Positions 27,077-36,102 of a DNA stretch of 64,000 bases are shown piece by piece. Both the position numbers and the translations under genes were made by a program. This DNA comes from a virus, in the IMG/VR virus record IMGVR_UViG_3300042346_001592, positions 62,001 through 126,000 of that record; one strand, given 5' to 3'. The notes under the pieces are model-generated. The model saw only the letters and a list, made by a program, of their open reading frames with translations. It was not told the origin of the DNA and made no database searches. The first letter of the stretch is position 1, and every line of letters starts with the position of its first letter.

Positions 27077-28897
27077 TTATGGAATTATACCACTCAAAAA
27101 ATTAGGGACCGGAACTGGACTTGATGTTGTTGTTCTTGGTCTATTGATATTTGATGAGAGTATAAGATTTTTTTCCTCACGAAGATAGTCTGTATCTATG
27201 TTAAACTTATCTTCAGCTTGGCGTATCGGAGCGGGACTGAATTTTTTATATATTTCTTGAAGACCACAGGGTCTAGCATTTTTCAATTTACAAGAAAATT
27301 TTATTGTAGTAGGTAGATTATTATATCCTAGTTCAGGACCTAGTGTTATTTTCATCGGGCCCTCGGGTACCAAATCACCAGAGGCAAAAAGAGGCCTCAG
27401 TGGATTTCCAATAGTTACATGATAAATACCGGATGGAGATCCCGTAAGGGCATTGATAATTCCTAAAAATTTTATTCTATATTTTTTTATTTGAGAACTT
27501 AAAAGCGCTTCGGTTCTTGTTGGAGAATTACCACCAACACCAGAACCTAGGGTGCCCAGAACAAAATCTTTTACGGTATCCGCGATTGATGCGGTTGTTT
27601 TTAAAAGACCACCTAAAAGGTCACCTAATTGCTGCATGACTGTAGTGAAATCTCCACTGGATAGGTTATCTATTATTTCCCTAGCTTTTTGACTAAATCT
27701 TCCATCGAACTGAAATTGACTTTCAGAAGTTCCGAAACTCAGCAAATTTGAAATAATATCAAAATATATCAGAGTTGGATCAACTCCATCGATATACTTG
27801 ATTTCATACTCATTATTAATATCTATTGTAAAAGTATAATTAAGACCACTAAATTCTGCGCCCGATTCGAAAACTGGACGGGTCATACTTTTTCTAATAA
27901 TGTTTGGATTTCCAGTTGGTAGGAGTTTAAGATTGTTCGGATCTGTAATCTTTATCTCCTTAAATAGATAATATTGTAACCATTCGGTAAAACCAGGTAG
28001 AGTAAATATACCCGCGCCTGTCTCCAACATATTTTTTACTGCATCGCTTTTAAAATTCCAACTCTCAAGACCTTTACCGGTTGTACCTGCAAGATCGACG
28101 CTAGTAACGGGATTCCATACTTCATTAAAAGTGATATCAACAAAATTTTTCCCATCTTCTATCCAAGAAGGAACTACTGATAGAGGACTGTTTTTATAGG
28201 ATAAAAGATCATCACCCACCCCAACTGGAAATCTTCTAGCTACTATCATTCTGTTTGAAGGATAAACACCTAATTTTTTAAGGTAAGCAAAATCTGAATA
28301 TTTCAATTTTATCGAATCTAAACTAAAACTTTGAGCACCACCAGTTCCTTTTTGCTCAACCATTTGGTTGATACGTCCAATAATAGCAGTAATAGAGCTA
28401 TATTGATCGATATAATTTGAATTATAATATTTTGTATCTGTACTTGTAATGTAATCTATCAAAGAAATCTTACCATCTTCATCTTCACCTTCACCGTGTC
28501 CCTTGTGCTTCTCTCTATTATAGTAGGCATAAAAGGTTCTTGGCATTTTATCATTATCGGTAAAAATTGTTCTTTTATCACCAAATGTTTGATAACCTAA
28601 ACCAAAATCAAGAGTTAATTTTTTTACAGTGTCACCAGGCTGTGTAGGTTCCTGTGCTCCTCCTGTGGGAGCTGTGAAGTTAGTTTTGCTGAAAACTTTT
28701 CTGTTTTTATCTACTGCCACACTCTCATCGACATCTTTGCTTGTGAAATTCTCATGTGGTTTTATAAATCTTGCATTACCACCACCACCAGTTGAGGGTT
28801 GTTGCGCACCACCACTATTTTGTGTTGAACTAGATGTATTCGCACCTCCAGAAAAAAAGGCAAGACCTAAAGGAGAAGAACCAAGTAATTTAGACAT
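27077..28897 (-). CDS. Tail-tube/baseplate protein, possibly tube-cap (gp48/gp54) type
   Basis: 606 residues. The N-terminal 50 residues are glycine-, serine- and glutamine-rich (SSSTQNSGGAQQPS). The rest is beta-rich: FRPYYN-like segments, YPSNRMIVARRFPVGVGDD, SGAEFSGLNYTFTIDINN, and near the end GIYHVTIGNPLRPLFASGD, which resembles the tube-end proteins gp48/gp54 of T4-like phages (TIGNPxxP). The gene is first in the leftward baseplate run. I regard the tail-tube assignment as likely, the exact homolog as unsure. Confidence 0.45.
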   Translation of the reverse strand: MSKLLGSSPLGLAFFSGGANTSSSTQNSGGAQQPSTGGGGNARFIKPHENFTSKDVDESVAVDKNRKVFSKTNFTAPTGGAQEPTQPGDTVKKLTLDFGLGYQTFGDKRTIFTDNDKMPRTFYAYYNREKHKGHGEGEDEDGKISLIDYITSTDTKYYNSNYIDQYSSITAIIGRINQMVEQKGTGGAQSFSLDSIKLKYSDFAYLKKLGVYPSNRMIVARRFPVGVGDDLLSYKNSPLSVVPSWIEDGKNFVDITFNEVWNPVTSVDLAGTTGKGLESWNFKSDAVKNMLETGAGIFTLPGFTEWLQYYLFKEIKITDPNNLKLLPTGNPNIIRKSMTRPVFESGAEFSGLNYTFTIDINNEYEIKYIDGVDPTLIYFDIISNLLSFGTSESQFQFDGRFSQKAREIIDNLSSGDFTTVMQQLGDLLGGLLKTTASIADTVKDFVLGTLGSGVGGNSPTRTEALLSSQIKKYRIKFLGIINALTGSPSGIYHVTIGNPLRPLFASGDLVPEGPMKITLGPELGYNNLPTTIKFSCKLKNARPCGLQEIYKKFSPAPIRQAEDKFNIDTDYLREEKNLILSSNINRPRTTTSSPVPVPNFLSGIIP

Positions 28898-28905
28898 AAC
28901 AGAAA

Positions 28906-28913
28906 TATATATA
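28906..28913. promoter_or_regulatory. TATATATA box, candidate phage late promoter
   Basis: The palindromic box lies 9 bases before the start at 28897 on the minus strand. The same octamer recurs upstream of many genes here and resembles T4 late promoter TATAAATA. Confidence 0.4.
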
Positions 28914-28996
28914 AAACATACCTCTTTTCTAGGTTTCTAGAAGGAGCAACTACTTTTACTATAAATAACTTAAATAACAAATTTTTACACCACTTG

Positions 28997-29392
28997 ATGA
29001 ATTTCTTTTGTGTTTATACGAAAACTAGAAAAAAAATTGATAAATTTTTTAAAGTTAATAATATCAAAAACAAATATGTTATTGATATACCTAAACTTGT
29101 ATCAGAAGAAGAGATTGAAAATTACGAAGACGAGAAAACATTCCTCAAAATATTAATCTTTCAGAAAGTTCAATCAGCTATTGAAAGAGGTAAAGATGTT
29201 TATTATATTCCTGATTTTGATAGAGAGTTTTCGATTGAAAAACTTTTCAATCTAAAAAAACTTCTAGGTTCTGAAAATAACTTTAATATCTTGATATTCT
29301 ATAATGAGTTCAGAAGAGATCCCCAGATACTAGATGATATTCTCGAAAATCTTTCTAAATTCTCAAATTCACAAATAATCAAAGATTATTAG
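28997..29392 (+). CDS. Hypothetical protein
   Basis: 131 residues from the ATG at 28997. It starts MNFFCVYTKTRKKIDKFF; the body is charged and helical with short strands (YVIDIPKLVSEEEIENYED, VYYIPDFDREFSIEKL, FNILIFYNEFRRDPQIL). The last part could form a P-loop-less Rossmann-like alternation, but no nucleotide-binding motif is present. It is divergent from the baseplate run. Confidence 0.55.
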   Translation: MNFFCVYTKTRKKIDKFFKVNNIKNKYVIDIPKLVSEEEIENYEDEKTFLKILIFQKVQSAIERGKDVYYIPDFDREFSIEKLFNLKKLLGSENNFNILIFYNEFRRDPQILDDILENLSKFSNSQIIKDY

Positions 29393-29402
29393 GAAATATT
29401 TT

Positions 29403-29410
29403 TATATATA
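29403..29410. promoter_or_regulatory. TATATATA box upstream of the DHH gene
   Basis: Octamer 21 bases before the ATG at 29432, in the same position class as other boxes of this window. Confidence 0.4.
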
Positions 29411-29431
29411 CCTAAAAAAATAGGTTATTCA

Positions 29432-30901
29432 ATGAAAAAATTACGAAGATTAAACGAGGAATATGCAAGTCCTAAAATTCCAGTATCAGAAAGTTATTGG
29501 CTAAAAAGAGGAAAAATTGGAAAAGTCGTAGCTCTTTACACACACGACGATATGGATGGTATATTCTCAGCTATAGAAGTAAAGAAATATCTTTTAGATA
29601 AAGGATTTGAGATAAAAAAATACGGAATCCTAAATTATTCTGAAGGTTGGAGATATACTACACTCGATCCGGCGCTTATAAATATTGTTCTGGATTTTGC
29701 TAATATGCCTGGTGATGATAGAGATGATTTGATTGATTATTATCTAGATCACCATGGACTCTTTTCTGAAGAGCAGCTACAAAGATATAAAAAATCACCG
29801 GTTCAGAAAAAGAAAACTGGTTCAGCCTACGAGGCTATTTGTGATGCGCTAGGTGTTCGTAAAGATGAAATGATATTATCTGTTATTGATATGATAGATT
29901 CGGCTAAATACCAAGATTATGGTATATCCTGGCAAAGACTACTAGACTATAATGTTCAAGATATGATAGCTTCTCCTAAAAGAAGACTTGAGTTTGCAGC
30001 TGCTTTTAATCAATTCTTGAAAAGATCCGATACCCAAACTCTTATTGAGGTTATTCATAATACAAAAGATTGCTCGATTTTTGGAATTTTCCAAATGATG
30101 AAAAGACTATACCCCGAAAATAATACTCACACTTCAGGCACTAGAAGAGGCCAAGGTAAAGATTTTGTTGAAGATTCTATTGAAAGACAATCTATTATGA
30201 AGGGAAGAACCAGAGGATCGAGTAATATTAAAAAAGTTTATACAGATTATAGAGATTTTCGTAGAGATTGGGCCCCTGATGGAACCGTCACTAGAATAGA
30301 TGGTTACCAAGCTATTGGTAATCTAGTTTTTGTGCCATCAGGAACCTGGGCAAACACCCTGAAAGCTCGTTCAATCATTCAAAAAGATTCAACAGAATCA
30401 CGTTTTGATCTTGAAAATTACGCGCCGAAATTCATACTTATTCAATACGGTGCTACTCTTCAAGTTTGTGCCTACAACAAAATAGAAGAAACCGAAGATT
30501 TACCCATTCTCAAATCCGGTCAAAAAGTAGATAATCTAGGAAAGTATATGACTGATCTATTGAAGAATTTCCAAAAAGTTTTAGGGTATTATGACCCTGA
30601 TACTTCAACAGGCCAAGATGAAATCACCGTATCAGGTGGTCACGGTGGTATTGGAACTATCTCAAATATTTTTGGCCGTTGTAAAAACGGTGGTCCATTT
30701 GACGGTATGAAATGGCTCGATTTATTTAAGAATAAAATAATCTCTGATCTATCGGGAGTTCCCTTTGATATGAACTTGATCTGGAGTGGTGAAGATTCTA
30801 AAAACCTTCGTGAGCCAGAGATGGATAACAAGGTAAGGAATATTGAAGACGTGAAAAGAGTATCACCAGAAGGTCGTATTTTACGTTACGGTGAATTTTA
30901 A
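29432..30901 (+). CDS. DHH-family phosphoesterase with leader-like N-terminus
   Basis: 489 residues. YTHDDMDGIFSAIEVKKYL (residues ~33-51) is the DxDG-type motif I of DHH/DHHA1 phosphoesterases, and YYLDHHGLF near residue 110 is the name-giving DHH motif. Near the C-terminus TVSGGHGGIGTISNIFGRC is like the DHHA1 GGGHxxAAG motif. The family (RecJ, NrnA, GdpP) cleaves phosphodiesters in single-stranded DNA, nanoRNA or cyclic dinucleotides. Here the substrate is unknown. The N-terminus MKKLRRLNEEYAS has the LNE type leader, so the enzyme might be packaged. Degrading host cyclic-dinucleotide alarm signals is one attractive possibility. Confidence 0.78.
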   Translation: MKKLRRLNEEYASPKIPVSESYWLKRGKIGKVVALYTHDDMDGIFSAIEVKKYLLDKGFEIKKYGILNYSEGWRYTTLDPALINIVLDFANMPGDDRDDLIDYYLDHHGLFSEEQLQRYKKSPVQKKKTGSAYEAICDALGVRKDEMILSVIDMIDSAKYQDYGISWQRLLDYNVQDMIASPKRRLEFAAAFNQFLKRSDTQTLIEVIHNTKDCSIFGIFQMMKRLYPENNTHTSGTRRGQGKDFVEDSIERQSIMKGRTRGSSNIKKVYTDYRDFRRDWAPDGTVTRIDGYQAIGNLVFVPSGTWANTLKARSIIQKDSTESRFDLENYAPKFILIQYGATLQVCAYNKIEETEDLPILKSGQKVDNLGKYMTDLLKNFQKVLGYYDPDTSTGQDEITVSGGHGGIGTISNIFGRCKNGGPFDGMKWLDLFKNKIISDLSGVPFDMNLIWSGEDSKNLREPEMDNKVRNIEDVKRVSPEGRILRYGEF

Positions 30902-32295
30902 GGAGTCTTCTTGAAGACTTTAACACTTCTTGCCATTTTAGTATCTTTATAATACTGATCATCATCAAACTCAGTATCGAAGAAATTATCCGATTGAGAA
31001 ATAATTTTTGTTTCTGGTGATATTTGTGAGTTGGGTCCAAGTCTACCTGAGCGAAATACACCACCAGTCATTTGACTATCTAAAAGACCACCCATAAAAA
31101 AGCACCCGTCGAGATTCGAAGCTTCACAAGTGGTATTGAGAACTTTTGAACCTTTTATCTGACATCCCCACATCTTACTACGAATGATCTGTGAGTTTGT
31201 AATGTTGGTATTAATAAAGTTACAATCTTCAAAAATACCCTCGCTAATAGTTGAGTTGATAAAATCAAAACCTGAAATATTAAGTTGTGGTATAATACTA
31301 CCACCAACCACTTCGATGCGGTGTTCTTTCGTTACGAAATTAACAATACAATCTTTCAAATCTTTAGTAGAATCTACCAGTGTAAAAATTTTGTCCTTGA
31401 TCTTGGGAAAATAAGCCGACACAACATCGTAGTGGTTTATTTGATCGACCTGGATAACTACGCCTGGATATTCAACGATAAAACTATCGTAATTCGAGAA
31501 GTTTTTCATGTTATCGATGTTCTGTGAAAGATAATCGTTCAATACACTAATATCACGACTATCAAAATCAGTATCAATACATTCCCAGGCGTCGATAATA
31601 AACTTATCCATGAAATAAAGTAATCTTCCAACATTTTGTGGATAATCTTTACCACCGATATACCGGTATTCTAATCTTTGCTCTTCGTGTGGTTTGTTGA
31701 TATGTAAAAAGTTGATACCATAGTATTTATCTGAAGGTAATCTCAGATTATTTTTAATCGAATAAACAGAAATATCCTTGAAGTCGTAATCTTTGAAAGG
31801 TATTATTTTTTTAATAGATTTAGCATAAACATTACCTTTTCTTCCAGGGAAAGCTCTGAATATTTCATCTTCGTCAGTTCTCAAGATAAGCTTTAAAATG
31901 TTAAGATCATTGAGGTCTTTTTCACCTTCGTTGGCAAAAGAAATATTAAAGTGAATAGCGGCCTTTGAGGTCGCGTATCCGAAATCGTTGATGAACTTTA
32001 CTATCTTGATTAAGTAGTATTTCGCTGAAAAATAATCAAGTGGCCCAGTAATAATCTCACAACCATTCGATCCAAGAGAGAGATCCGGTTCAAGCTTGAA
32101 ATTTTTTTCATCTGGTGCAAAATCCGAGTGGTATTGACGAAATCCCCAGACTTTTACCGGTGAAAGAACTTGGTTAAGTAATTCAAGGGTTTTATAATAA
32201 GAAAGATCCTTCATATAGAGCTCGAACTCAAAACCAATTTTAGCTCCTGCTAAAATAGAAGACTTTTGTATAAATCTTTCAGAATATTTTCTCAT
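30898..32295 (-). CDS. Amidoligase-like enzyme with C-terminal beta-helix-like repeats
   Basis: 465 residues. AKIGFEFELYMKDLS at residues ~17-31, then KLEPDLSLGSNGCEIITGPLD and KAAIHFNISF, follow the glutamine-synthetase-like amidoligase pattern (GxExE, an EpD..l....EivT/SpP, a HvhvS). Amidoligases join amino groups to carboxylates in peptide tagging or secondary metabolism. The last 110 residues (SEGIFEDCNFINTNITNS, ..GCQIKGSKVLNTTCEASNLDGC) read like pentapeptide-type right-handed beta-helix turns. It converges with the DHH gene, overlapping by four bases. No ATP-grasp motif seen. Catalysis is inferred, not shown. Confidence 0.6.
   Translation of the reverse strand: MRKYSERFIQKSSILAGAKIGFEFELYMKDLSYYKTLELLNQVLSPVKVWGFRQYHSDFAPDEKNFKLEPDLSLGSNGCEIITGPLDYFSAKYYLIKIVKFINDFGYATSKAAIHFNISFANEGEKDLNDLNILKLILRTDEDEIFRAFPGRKGNVYAKSIKKIIPFKDYDFKDISVYSIKNNLRLPSDKYYGINFLHINKPHEEQRLEYRYIGGKDYPQNVGRLLYFMDKFIIDAWECIDTDFDSRDISVLNDYLSQNIDNMKNFSNYDSFIVEYPGVVIQVDQINHYDVVSAYFPKIKDKIFTLVDSTKDLKDCIVNFVTKEHRIEVVGGSIIPQLNISGFDFINSTISEGIFEDCNFINTNITNSQIIRSKMWGCQIKGSKVLNTTCEASNLDGCFFMGGLLDSQMTGGVFRSGRLGPNSQISPETKIISQSDNFFDTEFDDDQYYKDTKMARSVKVFKKTP
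30904..30919. terminator. Small hairpin at the convergent gene ends
   Basis: AGTCTT and AAGACT pair around CTTG, with short T/A tracts on both sides. It lies a few bases past the stop of the DHH gene and inside the end of the opposite gene. Stem is only six pairs, so weak. Confidence 0.35.
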
Positions 32296-32304
32296 ACAAC
32301 ATTG

Positions 32305-32312
32305 TATATATA
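32305..32312. promoter_or_regulatory. TATATATA box between divergent genes
   Basis: It lies between the starts at 32295 (minus) and 32321 (plus), about 9 bases from each, and could serve both directions because it is a palindrome. Confidence 0.4.
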
Positions 32313-32320
32313 AAAACTAA

Positions 32321-32770
32321 ATGATCCTAAATAGTATTATCGACCAAACAATAGATAACTACCTCTCTGATTCTGAGCAATACTCAAAAGCTACTATTGA
32401 ACTAGAGCAGTTTTTGGATAGTATTCTTTTTGATACAAAAACCTACAGTCGTTTTACAAGATTTATTATGAGTGAAGGTATATTTTTGAAAATACTTGTA
32501 ACTAGTGATTATTTTACAAGAAGTATTGGGGATGTTTCAATCAATACTAAAATCAGAGTAGGTTTTTATAAACGAATTATGGTTTTAGTAGATATTATGC
32601 AAGAAGACCATATTCTTATTTTCAAGAACTCCAAAAAAAGAATGCGTGATAATAAAATAGATCAGATAATATCAAATACAACACCTATACCACCAGTTTT
32701 TGTTCTCGATCTCAAAAAAGTGTTTCAAAGCTCAAGTGACGATACTTCACCACAAGACACAAAGGAATAA
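32321..32770 (+). CDS. Hypothetical protein
   Basis: 149 residues, helical at the N-terminus (DQTIDNYLSDSEQYSKATIE) with a basic centre (KIRVGFYKRIMVLVDIM) and a Ser/Asp-rich tail. No family recognised. It overlaps the convergent gene at 32725 by 46 bases; both frames look genuine, as each has a preceding A-rich start and normal composition. Confidence 0.55.
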   Translation: MILNSIIDQTIDNYLSDSEQYSKATIELEQFLDSILFDTKTYSRFTRFIMSEGIFLKILVTSDYFTRSIGDVSINTKIRVGFYKRIMVLVDIMQEDHILIFKNSKKRMRDNKIDQIISNTTPIPPVFVLDLKKVFQSSSDDTSPQDTKE

Positions 32771-33483
32771 TCCACTCCTATAGAAAAACTACCGGAATCA
32801 CCCTGTATTTTTTTAATATCGAACTTCTTTTTTAGAAGAAGATGAACCGAGTCTTGATTACCGAAGTATAGTTTATTTTCTTCTATTTCAGTAGAAGTAT
32901 AAACTCTGATTGAAAAGTTATCCATCTTTATGAAACCTCTATGGATAACACCACAGCAATCGTTTCCGATTTCAGAGAAAAAGAAAGTAGATTTTTCAAT
33001 TTTTTTAAACACATCCTCGTGCATAATAGTCCAATCCCATTTAACTCCGGTCTCTATTATTTTTTTCATAAGAGTTTTTGGGTTCCTTCCCAGTAAAGTT
33101 CTTGCTAATTTTGATCTATCGTGATAGGACCACTTACAAATATTGGATTTATTTTCTGAGAGATGCCCTAAAAACTGACGATTTAATCTCTCTGATACAT
33201 ATTCACAGATTTTTTTATCTAATAAAATTGTATCTCCACCAGTTTCATCTGTTATAATAATTGAGTATTTGCTTGTATCTTTATAGATAATTTGTGTTTT
33301 TTTAAGGTGTATCTGATGATCGACCGTCTTTGAGGTCTCGATTCCCTCTATCTTTTTTGTTTCGCGAAGTTTTATTAAACTCTCATCGCCTGATATAAAG
33401 GTTGTCGAGACGAGCTCATCAATAAGTGAAAGTTTTTTGATTCTATCAATAAGACCTCTTTCTATACCAGTGATTGTTGCCAT
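32725..33483 (-). CDS. Hypothetical protein
   Basis: 252 residues. The N-terminus MATITGIERGLIDRIKKL is helical; the rest alternates strands and charged loops (YSIIITDETGGDTILLDKK, NDCCGVIHRGFIKMDNFSIRVYTS). No known domain. It precedes no obvious enzyme motif. It lies 7 bases from the next upstream gene (33491), indicating an operon with it. Confidence 0.55.
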   Translation of the reverse strand: MATITGIERGLIDRIKKLSLIDELVSTTFISGDESLIKLRETKKIEGIETSKTVDHQIHLKKTQIIYKDTSKYSIIITDETGGDTILLDKKICEYVSERLNRQFLGHLSENKSNICKWSYHDRSKLARTLLGRNPKTLMKKIIETGVKWDWTIMHEDVFKKIEKSTFFFSEIGNDCCGVIHRGFIKMDNFSIRVYTSTEIEENKLYFGNQDSVHLLLKKKFDIKKIQGDSGSFSIGVDYSFVSCGEVSSLEL

Positions 33484-33490
33484 AAAAATC

Positions 33491-34009
33491 TTACGAGTTC
33501 TTTAATCTATCAAGATAATTAGTCTTGAGGTTTTGTAGTTGAAGTTTAATGCCTTCCCATTTTTGGGAACTTATCATTAAATCAAGAGTGTGTAGTCTTT
33601 TATTTAGTTCTTCACCGCTTAGATTGCCTAGTTTAAGTTTAATGCCAACTTCTTTTGACTCGTAAATTTTTACAATATTTAGTATTTTGGATATTTGATT
33701 TTTGTATTCACTTTCTAAAAGTGTTTCCCTGATATCTCTATCGCCTGTTTGAGATTTATCTTTTGGATTTTCTCCTTGTAGAATCAAATTCACAATTGCT
33801 GAGGCTAGATCTTCTTTTCCATCGATTATAACATGGGGTAATATGGATTTTCTAGCAGCTCCAACTGAACGAATTCTCAAAAAGTCATCTATCATAGAGA
33901 GGACTTTTGTCTGTAAAACCTCTTGGTGAGATGGTCCAGTGAAATCAGTTTCGTTGGTATCCTTTTCACCAACTTGAACTCCTGTTATTTTAGAGAATTT
34001 TTTCAACAT
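33491..34009 (-). CDS. Hypothetical alpha-helical protein
   Basis: 172 residues, almost all helical and charged: KVLSMIDDFLRIRSVG, DLASAIVNLILQGENPK, KISKILNIVKIYES-type text and ELNKRLHTLDLMISSQKWEGIK. No motif recognised. Second gene of a three-gene leftward run starting at 34668; a TATATATA box lies 15 bases upstream of its ATG. Confidence 0.5.
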   Translation of the reverse strand: MLKKFSKITGVQVGEKDTNETDFTGPSHQEVLQTKVLSMIDDFLRIRSVGAARKSILPHVIIDGKEDLASAIVNLILQGENPKDKSQTGDRDIRETLLESEYKNQISKILNIVKIYESKEVGIKLKLGNLSGEELNKRLHTLDLMISSQKWEGIKLQLQNLKTNYLDRLKNS

Positions 34010-34023
34010 TTTTTTATTTTATG

Positions 34024-34031
34024 TATATATA
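34024..34031. promoter_or_regulatory. TATATATA box
   Basis: Located 15 bases before the leftward start at 34009. Confidence 0.4.
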
Positions 34032-34038
34032 AATTTTT

Positions 34039-34668
34039 TTATATTATTTTTACCAAAAGACCTTTAGTTTTGATTAAATTTTCTAAATCGTCTTTCTTTA
34101 GAACTTTTTTAAAATCTTTATCTAACTTATCAAGATTTTGTAAATACCACTCATTTGCATTGGATGTATAATAAATCCACCTCGAATCGGTATTTGAGAG
34201 CTCGATAGTTTTAGAGGTTAGCTTATCATAAAACTTTTTTACTTCATTTTGAAGTTTTCTTAATCGAACTTCATCCCATTTTTCGAGAGGTTCGTTCCAA
34301 ACCTGGTAGATAATATAGAGAGGTTCTTCGAGATCGGTTGATTCTATTGGATAAATAAAACAAAATCTCATCGTTCTTTTCAAGAAAGTTTGATAATCGT
34401 CTGTATTTTGTAGTTGTGATTTTTTCAATCCTATCGAACGAAGAGAATTAAGAAAGAAAGGATCATCTAGAAGATTTTCTAAATTATCAGTAGATATTTG
34501 TGATTCTATAAGGTTAAACGTTTCAATCAGGTCAATATCTTCTTTCGAAAGCGCGTCAAGAACCAATTCATGCAGAACAGAAAGACTTTCATTTAGATCG
34601 ATAATATCAGTAGAAAGGTTTATTTCTAAACTTTCTAAAAAATCTTGGTAGCCGAGTAATGTTTTCAT
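34039..34668 (-). CDS. Leader-tagged hypothetical protein
   Basis: 209 residues, starting MKTLLGYQDFLESLE, one of the best matches to the T4 internal-protein leader MKTYQEFIAEA. The body is charged: DLLDALSKEDIDLIETF-type helices and a central beta stretch PLYIIYQVWNEPLEKWDE. No domain recognised. It is divergent from the leader-tagged gene at 34696, the two sharing a 27-base gap with TATATATA. Confidence 0.55.
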   Translation of the reverse strand: MKTLLGYQDFLESLEINLSTDIIDLNESLSVLHELVLDALSKEDIDLIETFNLIESQISTDNLENLLDDPFFLNSLRSIGLKKSQLQNTDDYQTFLKRTMRFCFIYPIESTDLEEPLYIIYQVWNEPLEKWDEVRLRKLQNEVKKFYDKLTSKTIELSNTDSRWIYYTSNANEWYLQNLDKLDKDFKKVLKKDDLENLIKTKGLLVKII

Positions 34669-34681
34669 AAATAGATTTAAT

Positions 34682-34689
34682 ATATATAT
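34682..34689. promoter_or_regulatory. TATATATA box between two divergent leader-tagged genes
   Basis: Part of a longer ATATATATAT tract, 6-14 bases from the starts at 34696 and 34668. Confidence 0.4.
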
Positions 34690-34695
34690 TCTATT

Positions 34696-36063
34696 ATGCT
34701 TAGCAACTTTGAACTTTTTTTAGAATCTCTATCCCAAACTACCTATACGAATAAGAATATCGTGAAGGAAATATCGGTTGCGATGTGTATTATCAACCCA
34801 GAATTCCTAGATAAAATCCTTGATCTAGGTCTTAGAGCTCGATATACTGAAAATTCATCGATTTATCTTACAGACTTGAAATCTTTACTTCTAAATAAAA
34901 ACAGATTGAAACTAGGAAAATTTGTTGAAGATAAATGTCAAGAAGATACCGAAATATCCAAAATAAACTCTCTTTTTGAGGGTGTAGATTTTTCTTTCGA
35001 GAATGATTTCGGTGTGATATCTGATTCTAGGACTTGTAGTAGAAATATTTGTGATAAACTTATTCTACCTGACAAGCTAACGCCCCAGATGGTCTCTTGT
35101 GTTTATTGGATTGGACCTAATAAAACAAAAGATTTCTCAGAAGATCTAGTAGTAGAGTTAGTAGATGGTCGTCAGTTTTCACTCTTTTTAGATAAAAACT
35201 TTTCAGCTACCAAAAGTTCTTCTTTTCAGACCTTTACAGATCAAATTATACCTAAAGAAGTAAGTAATCTTTATTCAGAGAGTTATATCGCAGGATGGAA
35301 TAAACTTGTTCAAACACTTGTTGGTATTATCTACAAATACGCCACCTCAAATAACAAAGCTCATATACAGAAGTTTATCGCGCCTGATAGAATACCCACT
35401 CTTGATTGGTTTGGATATTTCAATATCAAACATTCTGATAAGAGATATCAAATTTTAGGTGAATATCTTCGTGAGTTCGATAAAAATGTAGTATGGTTTT
35501 CTGATCTTATCAACTTGATATGGAAAAACGGAGAAAGTGCTCTTTCTGATTACAAATCTGCCAGATCTGAATGGATACGTGCAAAATCAATCATCTTAAA
35601 CTCAAGAATACTCGAACATACCTTAACACAATCCTTAACTCGTCATAATCGTCAAGATATCTCAAGACTCAAATCAGGCATGAAACTCGCTAAAGGGGTA
35701 GCAAAAATGAAGTTTGTTAAAACAATAGTTGAAAAACTAGGATGTCTTGAAAGAGATGTTATCTTTGTTGGAAAAAAAGGTGATGATTTTACTCACGTTC
35801 CAAGTAGATCTTTCTTTAGAGAGCGTTACGAAGATCTAGATATTAAGTTTGATTACCACGTTAATCTTACTTCACTCGATACACAGACAGATGGTGATTT
35901 CAAGTTTTTAGTTCAACTTTTCTTAAAAAGAAAAAAACTTCTTGATCTAGAGATAAGTATAGGATTCACCGGATATCTTTCAGAAAAACTAAGAGCTCGT
36001 TTTTCATTCACACCAGTAAGTGATTTCAACCTTAAAGTTTCATCCAATCCATCAGAAGATTGA
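34696..36063 (+). CDS. Leader-tagged hypothetical protein
   Basis: 455 residues beginning MLSNFELFLESLSQTT, with the FxxFLES form of the leader. The C-terminal half shows folded segments (RLKSGMKLAKGVAKMKFVK, DVIFVGKKGDDFTHVP, FKFLVQLFLKRKKLLDLEIS). No family recognised. Partner of the divergent leader-tagged gene. The position between enzyme genes and outside the baseplate suggests cargo or structural protein, not a lytic enzyme. Confidence 0.55.
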   Translation: MLSNFELFLESLSQTTYTNKNIVKEISVAMCIINPEFLDKILDLGLRARYTENSSIYLTDLKSLLLNKNRLKLGKFVEDKCQEDTEISKINSLFEGVDFSFENDFGVISDSRTCSRNICDKLILPDKLTPQMVSCVYWIGPNKTKDFSEDLVVELVDGRQFSLFLDKNFSATKSSSFQTFTDQIIPKEVSNLYSESYIAGWNKLVQTLVGIIYKYATSNNKAHIQKFIAPDRIPTLDWFGYFNIKHSDKRYQILGEYLREFDKNVVWFSDLINLIWKNGESALSDYKSARSEWIRAKSIILNSRILEHTLTQSLTRHNRQDISRLKSGMKLAKGVAKMKFVKTIVEKLGCLERDVIFVGKKGDDFTHVPSRSFFRERYEDLDIKFDYHVNLTSLDTQTDGDFKFLVQLFLKRKKLLDLEISIGFTGYLSEKLRARFSFTPVSDFNLKVSSNPSED

Positions 36064-36102
36064 ACTTTTTCTCTGTTTTTCTTATAATCAAGAAAAATAT
36101 TT

